Assembly (NCBI GenBank): GCA_002314325.1
Contig: DCFC01000011.1
Span: forward strand, 1-27,544
Length of the DNA: 27,544 bases
Direction: 5' to 3'
Source of the DNA: Megamonas hypermegale
Lineage (GTDB): Bacteria > Bacillota > Negativicutes > Selenomonadales > Selenomonadaceae
Of this stretch, positions 21,455 through 27,544 are shown piece after piece. A program made the translations under genes and the position numbers. The first letter of the stretch is position 1; every line of letters begins with the position of its first letter. The notes beneath the pieces were generated by a model that saw only the letters and a list, made by a program, of their open reading frames with translations, was not told where the DNA came from and did not search any database.

Positions 21455-21536
21455 AGAAGACACAATATCCCCATATCATGTCTTCTATTGGCTGATTAAG
21501 CCTAATTTTACACAGTTTATTATATAGTAATCAGCC
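21455..21536. repeat. Inverted repeats upstream of the recombinase gene
   Basis: There are two perfect pairs: AGAAGACA (21455-21462) / TGTCTTCT (21479-21486), and GGCTGATTA (21490-21498) / TAATCAGCC (21528-21536). A palindrome CTAATATTAG (21556-21565) and a TATAAT-like -10 (21577-21582) follow before the recombinase. They may be leader structures or regulator sites. No gene is seen in 21348-21627. Confidence 0.65.
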
Positions 21537-21627
21537 TTTAATATCAAACTCTATTCTAATATTAGGTTCATTATTGTATAATAAAATTTATATGCAATAA
21601 TTGACCTTCTATAAAGGAGGTCCTTTT

Positions 21628-23148
21628 GTGTTTGAAAATAACTTAAAAACAGCGGCGATATACGCTCGCGTTTCTACAACAAGACAAGCTGAAGAAGGTT
21701 TTTCTCTTCCCAGCCAAATTGATGCTTGTGTAAGAAAAGCAAAAGAATTAGGTATATCCAATATAATAAAATATGTTGATAATGCATCCGGAACAACATT
21801 GGATCGTCCAGCATTGACAATAATGAGAAAAGCTATTCGGGAGAAAAAAATTGATATAATAATTTGTTACGACCAAGATAGATTATCCCGTAATTTAGGT
21901 CAACAATTAGTCTTAACTGAAGAAATTGAAAAATATTGTCAAAAACTTATATTTATTTGCGGAGATTATCATAACTCTCCAAATGGTAGATTATTCTATG
22001 CTATAAAAGGCGCAATAGCAGAATATGAACGAGAAAAAATAATTGAACGCTGCATACGAGGAAAAAAAGAAAAATATAAGAAAGGAAAAACTTCTAATAG
22101 TCACTTGTTTGGATATCAATACAATCCTATTACAGAATTATATGAGATAAATACAGATGAAGCTGTGATTGTTCGTAGGATATTTAAACTTTATATAAAT
22201 GGTATGAGTTCAAGACAAATTTTACGACAATTTCAAATAGAGAATATTCCTAAATATTTTCAGGGAAAAAATGTTGGCTGGAATGATCCATCCGCTATTA
22301 TGCGAATTTTAAAAAATGACTCATATACCGGTGTTTTTCATGCATGGAAGCATAATTCTCATAATTCATTGAAGAAAGCTCCTAAGCAAAGATATAAAGA
22401 TACATCTGAATGGATAAATGTACCTATTCCTGCAATAATTTCAGAAGAAGAATTTATTTTAGCCAATCAGATAATCAAAGAAAACACTGACCGATCTACA
22501 CGTAATGAAAAAAGAATACATTTGTTATCTAAGATTGCTTATTGTACTTGTGGAAGAAAAATTTATGTACGACCTAACAACAACAAAGACTACTATTATT
22601 GTTCATCGAAAAGCTATAAAAAACGTAATGAAATTGATATTCCTTTTTGTCCAATAGCTAAATATATGCCAGCTGATAAAATCGATAACATTTTTTGGGA
22701 CACTTTAACAAAAATTTGTATTTCAGAAGATACTTTGCAAAAATATATTAACCGTCAGCAAGAAGATAGCAACATAAACGAAATCCAACAACAGTTATTA
22801 GATTTAAAAACTTTACTTCAGAAAAAGCAAACTGAACAAGTTTCCATTCTTGAATGGTATTCTAACCAACTAATTGATGAAGATGTTGCAAAATTAAAAT
22901 TACTGAAGTTAAAAAACATCATTACTGAGTTAAAGTCTCAACAACAAATATTATCTAATAAGTTGAATAATAAAAATAAACCTCAAAAAATATATGATAT
23001 ATTTAAACAAGAACGTAAAATTACATTAGAAGAAAAACGTAATCTTATACGCAAAATTGTTGATAGAGTATATTTGAAACGAACCGATCCTGCAATATCC
23101 AGCAATAAATATGATATCGAAGTGGATTTATTTATAATTTTCAAATAG
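21628..23148 (+). CDS. Large serine recombinase (integrase)
   Basis: The start is GTG 21628, 7 bases after AAAGGAGG; the upstream TTG at 21601 precedes that RBS and is rejected. The 506-residue protein begins with a resolvase catalytic domain: IYARVSTTRQAEEGFSLPSQ with nucleophile Ser16, then CYDQDRLSRN, and GAIAEYEREKIIERC. The recombinase domain follows (about 165-270), then a zinc ribbon (YCTCGRKIYVRP ... YYYCSS ... PFCPIAKY) and a C-terminal coiled coil (about 380-460) of the kind that controls direction. It integrates and excises the element. Its 3' end lies at the junction with the interrupted symporter gene. Confidence 0.96.
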   Translation: MFENNLKTAAIYARVSTTRQAEEGFSLPSQIDACVRKAKELGISNIIKYVDNASGTTLDRPALTIMRKAIREKKIDIIICYDQDRLSRNLGQQLVLTEEIEKYCQKLIFICGDYHNSPNGRLFYAIKGAIAEYEREKIIERCIRGKKEKYKKGKTSNSHLFGYQYNPITELYEINTDEAVIVRRIFKLYINGMSSRQILRQFQIENIPKYFQGKNVGWNDPSAIMRILKNDSYTGVFHAWKHNSHNSLKKAPKQRYKDTSEWINVPIPAIISEEEFILANQIIKENTDRSTRNEKRIHLLSKIAYCTCGRKIYVRPNNNKDYYYCSSKSYKKRNEIDIPFCPIAKYMPADKIDNIFWDTLTKICISEDTLQKYINRQQEDSNINEIQQQLLDLKTLLQKKQTEQVSILEWYSNQLIDEDVAKLKLLKLKNIITELKSQQQILSNKLNNKNKPQKIYDIFKQERKITLEEKRNLIRKIVDRVYLKRTDPAISSNKYDIEVDLFIIFK

Positions 23149-23736
23149 TTTTGCACAGCAAATATTCATTTGTATGTGTGTTACTTTAAACATCGCTTCG
23201 GCAATGCCGCGGCAGCATTCCACCACGATTTTTCCTTTCTCGCCGATATGAGCAAGTGCTACGCCAAAGAAACAGCTGAAGAAAATGATTTGCAGCATGT
23301 CGCTTTTGGCGCAGGCTTCAATAATGTTGGCAGGAATAATATTTAATAAGTGCATGGAGATACTGAATGATTCCGCCGTAGCCGCAGCGTTGGCTCCGGC
23401 AGCCGCTCCGATGGACGGAAGCGAAACGCCCACACCCGGTTGAAGAACGTTTACTACAACCAGCCCGACAATGAGCGCCAGACAGCTTGCCACTTCAAAC
23501 CAAATAATCGCCTTGCCGCCGAGACGGCCGAGCTTTTTGAAATCGCCTGTTCCGGCAATACCGACGATAAGCGTGCTGAAAATGAGCGGGACAACAATCA
23601 TTTTAATCATGCGGATAAATGCGTCGCCGAGCGGTTTAAGCTCCGAGCCGATATCCGGCAGAAAATATCCGAAACATGCTCCCAGTAATAATCCTAAAAA
23701 AATCTGCGTTGTTAAACCCATACGTATTTTTTTCAA
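23128..23736 (-). pseudogene. Dicarboxylate/amino acid:cation symporter, truncated by the element
   Basis: TTG start at 23736 with AAGGAG 8 bases upstream. The first ~190 residues match the DctA/GltP (SDF) family: MGLTTQIFLGLLLGACFGYF, AFIRMIKMIVVPLIFSTLIVGIA, and LQIIFFSCFFGVALAHIGEKG. At MFKVTHIQM (ATG codon 23167-23169) similarity to the family stops. The frame then reads 12 element-encoded residues to a stop inside the recombinase gene. About 210 residues of the normal ~400 are missing, including the substrate-binding half, so the product is non-functional while the element is integrated. The rest should lie beyond the left edge. Confidence 0.9.
23149..23170. other. Approximate attachment-site junction
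   Basis: The recombinase stop ends at 23148 and the symporter reading becomes family-like from about 23167 rightward, so the crossover lies in this short span or a few bases either side. The partner site is outside the window, so the exact core cannot be read. Confidence 0.6.
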
Positions 23737-23805
23737 TTAACTAGCTCCTTTTCTCATTTAAATTTGCATAATTAAACCGATGATATTAATATCAATGCAG
23801 TCTAT

Positions 23806-23834
23806 ATATTATTACAGTATTCATTTTTAGTCAA
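23806..23834 (-). promoter_or_regulatory. Promoter of the truncated symporter gene
   Basis: On the minus strand, TTGACT (23829-23834), 17-base spacer and TAATAT (23806-23811), about 70 bases before the TTG start. It would drive transcription antisense through the recombinase while the element is integrated. Confidence 0.75.
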
Positions 23835-23961
23835 TGTATACATATTATGCAAGGCAGTTGCAACTTATATGTAAATTTTTCAGGTCAATTATTGTATATA
23901 CGCAATAAAAAAATACATTCCGTCAGTTTTTACTTGTCAAAAAAGGTGTCAGGATTTATTA

Positions 23962-23992
23962 TTGACATGAACTTCACTTAAAGAGTTATAAT
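23962..23992 (+). promoter_or_regulatory. Promoter of the DMT transporter gene
   Basis: TTGACA (23962-23967) and TATAAT (23987-23992) with a long 19-base spacer, 36 bases before the start codon. Both elements are consensus. Confidence 0.65.
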
Positions 23993-24028
23993 TTATCTAC
24001 TCAATCCAGAAAAGAAAGGTGATAAATC

Positions 24029-24973
24029 ATGTTCATCTTACTCGGAATACTGATGGGGTTCGGTCTGCCGCTGCAAACCGGCATAAATGCCAGATTAACT
24101 CATAAACTCGGTTCACCGTACAATGCTTCATTCGTTTCCTTCATCATTGCGTTCATATTTTTGCTGCTGCTTGTCTTCATCACGGAACAGAATTATTTCA
24201 TTCCGTTCGGCGAACTGGCGGGCGAGCCACTCTGGATATGGATGGGCGGCGTATGCGGCGTTATATTCCTGACAGGCAATATCGTATTGTTTGCCAGACT
24301 CGGCGGCGTGCAGACAGTCATCTTTCCCGTACTCGGTCAGATTTTAATGGGACTTATTATCGACAACTTCGGTCTTTTTTATGCACCGCAGACGGATTTG
24401 ACACTGCTCCGTATTCTCGGCGCAATTCTCGTCCTGCTCGGTGTAATCAACGTTGTCATGGCTAAAAAAACACCGGATAACAATCTGCTTAATAAACCGA
24501 AACGGCAGCATACATTGCTCTGGCAAATATTCGGCATTATCGCCGGTATGCTCAGCACCGTGCAGACAGCTGTAAACGGTCATCTCGGCATTATTCTCGC
24601 TTCGCCGGTCAAAGCGGCCGTAATTTCGTTCATTATCGGTATCGCTCTGCTTGCTGTCATATGCGTCATCATACTGCTGCAGCGCAAAACCGTTTCCGCT
24701 TTGCGGATAGAGCTGCGCCGCCGGGAAAATTATCCGTGGTGGATTTGGCTCGGCGGTATCTTAGGCGGTCTGTTCGTCTTGACGAATGCGTATCTTTCTA
24801 ATATCATCGGCACGGGCATGACGATTATCGCCATTTTAATCGGCTCGACAAGCGGCGGTCTGATTATCGACTGTTTCGGACTGCTCGGCTCGGAGAGAAA
24901 ACCTGTCGGTATGCGCCAAATCTTCGGCATCATTATTATGATAATCGGCGCTGCCGCCATAAAATTATTCTAA
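24029..24973 (+). CDS. DMT-superfamily transporter, DUF606/YdcZ-like
   Basis: The 314-residue integral membrane protein has about ten helices in two homologous halves. The first half opens FILLGILMGFGLPLQTGINARL, the second GMLSTVQTAVNGHLGIIL, each with the N-A/GxL pattern of DUF606 proteins. FGLFY and DCFGLLG mark the equivalent ends. A basic loop (KKTPDNN to KRQHT) separates the halves. The substrate is unknown; relatives are small-molecule exporters. RBS AAAGGTG is 7 bases before ATG. The GC-richer codon use differs clearly from the element genes, so this is host chromosome. Confidence 0.85.
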   Translation: MFILLGILMGFGLPLQTGINARLTHKLGSPYNASFVSFIIAFIFLLLLVFITEQNYFIPFGELAGEPLWIWMGGVCGVIFLTGNIVLFARLGGVQTVIFPVLGQILMGLIIDNFGLFYAPQTDLTLLRILGAILVLLGVINVVMAKKTPDNNLLNKPKRQHTLLWQIFGIIAGMLSTVQTAVNGHLGIILASPVKAAVISFIIGIALLAVICVIILLQRKTVSALRIELRRRENYPWWIWLGGILGGLFVLTNAYLSNIIGTGMTIIAILIGSTSGGLIIDCFGLLGSERKPVGMRQIFGIIIMIIGAAAIKLF

Positions 24974-24976
24974 ACG

Positions 24977-25007
24977 AAAAAGAGAGGCTTTCACCTCTCT
25001 TTTTTTA
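24977..25007. terminator. Bidirectional terminator between convergent genes
   Basis: AAAAAGAGAGG, loop CTTTCA, CCTCTCTTTTTTT. A-run on the left and T-run on the right serve both the DMT gene and iadA. Confidence 0.9.
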
Positions 25008-25018
25008 TCGCTTAAAGC

Positions 25019-26209
25019 TTATTTCCTCTTTTCAAAAGTGCCGAATACAATCGGTTCGCCGTCTTTTACCATATGCGTGCCTCTTGCCCATACGTGCTGG
25101 AGATTTAAGTCTTTGTCCAGAACGATGATATCGGCGTCGCTGTTTTTAGCAATCGTGCCTTTGCGCGGATACAGTTTGAGATTTTTCGCCACGTTGCTCG
25201 TAGTCGTCTGAATGGCGTCGGTAATGGCGATATTTTCCTTCTGCACCATATCGCGGAACTCTTCCAACAGTGAGGACTGGCTGGCTACGCCTACGCCGAT
25301 ATTATTACCCTTATCGTCGAAAATCGGCATACTGCCGTTGCCGTCGGAGCTCATTGTAATGCGGCTGATATCCACACCTGCGTCCAACGCCTGTTTTACA
25401 GCTTCACTCGATTTCAAACCTTTGACGGAGCCGGTTGCCGGGCTTACGCTGGAGGTTACATCCATAATGCCGCCCTGTTTTGCCCATTCCACGCATTCTT
25501 TGAACAGTCGTTTATGGCGGTTGGCATGCGTCGGGATAATCTGCGTTTTCGGAATTTCACCGCTTTTGGTGATTTCATAGAGCATTTTAAGTCCGTCTTC
25601 GCCGTCGCCCAGGTGCATGTTGACAACACCGGCTTTGCCGCTGAGCATTCCGCCGACACGCGCTTCTGCTGTAATCTGCTGATATGCTTCCTTCGGCGAC
25701 TGAGAGGAGCGGTGGTCGCACATAGCGATTTCGCCCGTACCGATTATTTTGTCAATTAAGATAATATCGCTGCGCACACTGCCAGTGATGGTCGGTGTCG
25801 GAATTTCATACGAGCCGGAATAAATATACGCCGAAATACCTTCGTCCTCCAGTCCGCGCGCTTTCGCCAAAAGACTTGCCACATGGCGCGTTACGCCGTC
25901 CGTGCCCAGAAGCCCCCCAACGGTCGTTACGCCGGAGGTGGTGATGTCCGTCAGCTGGATTTCCGGTGTTCTCGTCGCATAGCCGCCTTCACCGCCACCG
26001 CCGATTAAATGCACATGCGAGTCGATAAAGCCCGGCAGAGCGATTTTATCCGTACAATCGACAACTTCGCAGTCGTAAATTTCCGGCAGGCTCAGATTTT
26101 CACCGATAGCGGCGATTTTTTCGCCCGCCATTAAAATATCTTTCACGCCCAAATCTTCCGGTGCAATGATATGCACATTTTTCAGTAAAGTAAAAAACGG
26201 TTTTTCCAT
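25019..26209 (-). CDS. iadA: Isoaspartyl (beta-aspartyl) dipeptidase
   Basis: The 396-residue amidohydrolase of the IadA family cleaves isoaspartyl dipeptides arising from protein turnover. Zinc ligands are His65 and His67 in FIDSHVHLIGGGGEGG. The segment IIGTGEIAMCDHRSSQ around 155-170 carries Glu160 where the E. coli enzyme, from memory, has a carbamylated lysine. Further ligands are in MHLGDGEDG and PTHANRHKRLF, and the catalytic Asp is in MSSDGNGSMPIFD. KNSDADIIVLDKDL closes the composite beta domain. It follows yjiG by 117 bases in the same arrangement as E. coli yjiH-yjiG-iadA. Confidence 0.95.
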   Translation of the reverse strand: MEKPFFTLLKNVHIIAPEDLGVKDILMAGEKIAAIGENLSLPEIYDCEVVDCTDKIALPGFIDSHVHLIGGGGEGGYATRTPEIQLTDITTSGVTTVGGLLGTDGVTRHVASLLAKARGLEDEGISAYIYSGSYEIPTPTITGSVRSDIILIDKIIGTGEIAMCDHRSSQSPKEAYQQITAEARVGGMLSGKAGVVNMHLGDGEDGLKMLYEITKSGEIPKTQIIPTHANRHKRLFKECVEWAKQGGIMDVTSSVSPATGSVKGLKSSEAVKQALDAGVDISRITMSSDGNGSMPIFDDKGNNIGVGVASQSSLLEEFRDMVQKENIAITDAIQTTTSNVAKNLKLYPRKGTIAKNSDADIIVLDKDLNLQHVWARGTHMVKDGEPIVFGTFEKRK

Positions 26210-26326
26210 ATTAAATACCTTCTTCGCTATTTTTATTTATTATAACCTACTGTGCTAACATCGAACGAATATAAAGTATTATCCTGCTGATTGCAGTTTC
26301 GATATTTTGTTCACACAACGGATTTA

Positions 26327-26812
26327 TTATAAAAACATCATGATTAAACGCATTGCCCAGATGGACAGCAGGGCATTGATTACACAGATTAAAATAATTG
26401 CCGGATAATGCTTCGTATTTACTTCAGCGATACCGAGACAGCGGCCGACATTCTGCACCGGATTACCCATTAAATAAATAGCAGGAATTATCACCGTAAT
26501 CTGCATAGCGTCGAGTGTTCCCGCCGTATACAGGCTCATAGCCACGCCGACGCCGCCGCCCATACTCATGAGCGCCGTAATCAGCACCGTTGCCGCTTCG
26601 CCCGGCAGTCCCCAAAGACCCATAATCGGTTCAAAGACAACGCCGATTAAGTGCAAAAGTCCCGTAACATCCAGAATGCGGATAACGACAAACGCCATTA
26701 CAACGTTCGGGAGCAAACTCGTCGTACCGATAGTGAAGCCTTTTCTCGCACCTTCAATGAACAAATCCAAAATATTCTTATTAACTTTAACTTCCGTATT
26801 TGTATTACTCAT
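26327..26812 (-). CDS. yjiG: YjiG-like membrane protein (nucleoside-recognition/Gate domain)
   Basis: The 161-residue protein has four or five hydrophobic helices. IEGARKGFTIGTTSLLPNVVMAF and MGLWGLPGEAATVLITALMSMGGG are typical of the SpmB/YjiG half of Gate-domain transporters, and IYLMGNPVQNVGRCLGIA lies near the middle. It pairs with the YjiH protein encoded 18 bases upstream. Its proximity to iadA suggests a transporter for peptides or amino acids used by the peptidase; the substrate is not proven by sequence. Confidence 0.88.
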   Translation of the reverse strand: MSNTNTEVKVNKNILDLFIEGARKGFTIGTTSLLPNVVMAFVVIRILDVTGLLHLIGVVFEPIMGLWGLPGEAATVLITALMSMGGGVGVAMSLYTAGTLDAMQITVIIPAIYLMGNPVQNVGRCLGIAEVNTKHYPAIILICVINALLSIWAMRLIMMFL

Positions 26813-26830
26813 CCTAAATCCGCCTTTCTA

Positions 26831-27469
26831 TCAGCTGAAAATTTTAAAATACAACCGCATGAGATTTGCGCCGACGATTTTAAAGACGAAAATAACGAAA
26901 ATCGGCACGATAATCGGTGCCATCAATATGCTGAACGCTGCCGCACCGGAGGAGAAATAATTCGTGATAAACGCACTGCCACTCGTCTGATAGGCAATTA
27001 TAATCGAACGTTCCTTATCCGTGATTAAATTATTGTCCTTCAATTCCTTAACCATACCGGCAGCCGCATCAGTGCTCTGCATGTTGGCGATATTGGCAAG
27101 AGCGGAGATACCCGGCACGCCGAGCAATGGTTTTAAAAGCGGGTTCATGATTTTCTGCGCCGCTTTCAGACCGCCGAGACCGTCGATTACATTTACAATA
27201 CCGAGCGCCAGGATAACGGCAGGAATAAGTTCAAGCGCAAATAAAAAGCCGTCTTTGGCACCGCTGCCGCCTGCACCGCGGAAGCTCATCGCCTTGTCCG
27301 TCGGTATCTGACCGAAGCTGCCGCTTAACACGTTGAAATCGAGAGCGCGCAAAATTCCGTCGGAAGACGAGAAAACGCCCGAGAATAATAAAATTGCCAG
27401 TATGAATACAACATAACCGTACCAAGGAACTTTGATTTTGACATTATCAAGTTTATTAGGTTTTTCCAT
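26831..27469 (-). CDS. yjiH: YjiH-like membrane protein (nucleoside-recognition/Gate domain)
   Basis: The 212-residue membrane protein is the companion half of YjiG. An N-terminal helix (about 17-35) is followed by LFALELIPAVILALGIVNVI, then LLKPLLGVPGISALANIANMQSTDAA, a Gate-domain signature with a conserved Asn/Ser-Thr-Asp stretch. FITNYFSSGAAAFSILMAPIIV follows. RBS AAGGAG precedes ATG 27469. It is the first gene of the operon yjiH-yjiG-iadA. The next 75 bases to the window end hold its upstream region. Confidence 0.88.
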   Translation of the reverse strand: MEKPNKLDNVKIKVPWYGYVVFILAILLFSGVFSSSDGILRALDFNVLSGSFGQIPTDKAMSFRGAGGSGAKDGFLFALELIPAVILALGIVNVIDGLGGLKAAQKIMNPLLKPLLGVPGISALANIANMQSTDAAAGMVKELKDNNLITDKERSIIIAYQTSGSAFITNYFSSGAAAFSILMAPIIVPIFVIFVFKIVGANLMRLYFKIFS

Positions 27470-27544
27470 GACAGTTCACTCCTTAAAAATATATACACTA
27501 CCTGTTATGCCAGCTGATTTTTTCAGCAGTATAATAGTTTATAT

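Noticed and set aside
21601..21627. TTG at 21601 as recombinase start
   Set aside because: The strong ribosome-binding site AAAGGAGG lies downstream of it and directly before GTG 21628.
23128..23736. Symporter frame as a functional short transporter
   Set aside because: It stops at about residue 190 of ~400, lacks the transport core, and its last residues are element sequence.
1..27544. tRNA, rRNA, insertion sequence or riboswitch
   Set aside because: No tRNA cloverleaf, transposase or known aptamer pattern was recognised on either strand by eye.

Overview
The window shows an AT-rich mobile element (about position 1 to 23,150, continuing past the left edge) integrated in a chromosome of visibly higher GC (about 23,150 to 27,544). 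A secretin and an inner-membrane assembly platform imply a cell with an outer membrane. A Firmicutes-phage-type replisome organizer, the ribosome-binding sites and the host genes point to a diderm Firmicute, most likely Negativicutes. The genus cannot be fixed from the sequence alone.

Layout. (1) Positions 1-11,127 form one tightly packed minus-strand operon. Reading in the direction of transcription it holds: a TraF-like S26 signal peptidase; a small exported protein; an Rsb-type partner-switching module (HATPase anti-sigma/kinase, receiver-PP2C phosphatase, STAS antagonist); a complete core of a type II secretion / type IV pilus-like machine (GspL-like PilM-PilN fusion, PilO/GspM, PilP/GspC, secretin, GspE/PilB ATPase, GspF/PilC); and three prepilin-like proteins, the last running off the edge. 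(2) Positions 11,128-15,520 hold a control region rich in palindromes, a protein with two sigma-region-4-like helices, small regulators, ParB and ParA, and a candidate small RNA. (3) Positions 15,574-19,863 hold a replication module: MmcB-like nuclease, SSB, zinc-ribbon protein, DnaB helicase and a phage-type replisome organizer whose gene contains three iteron-like palindromes (candidate origin). A RHH-HTH regulator heads this module. (4) Positions 19,864-21,600 hold two divergent regulatory switches: a RHH pair flanking 37-bp tandem repeats, and an XRE repressor facing two tiny genes, with operators inside both promoter spacers. (5) Positions 21,628-23,148 encode a large serine recombinase whose 3' end abuts a dicarboxylate symporter gene cut at codon ~190, which is the integration junction. 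(6) The host flank carries a DMT transporter and a yjiH-yjiG-iadA operon.

The most unusual signal is a family of nine perfect or near-perfect palindromes with the fixed core GTCCGAWTCGGAC, spread over 14 kb of the element. Their arms outside the core differ between sites but stay self-complementary within each site. Two lie between parA and parB, three lie in the control region before the secretion operon, and several sit on gene ends. They may be parS sites, structured nucleic-acid signals, or both. No capsid, terminase, relaxase, coupling protein or prepilin peptidase is visible. The element is therefore an integrated replicon of uncertain kind (ICE, phage-plasmid or something new) that carries its own envelope-spanning machine under partner-switch control.
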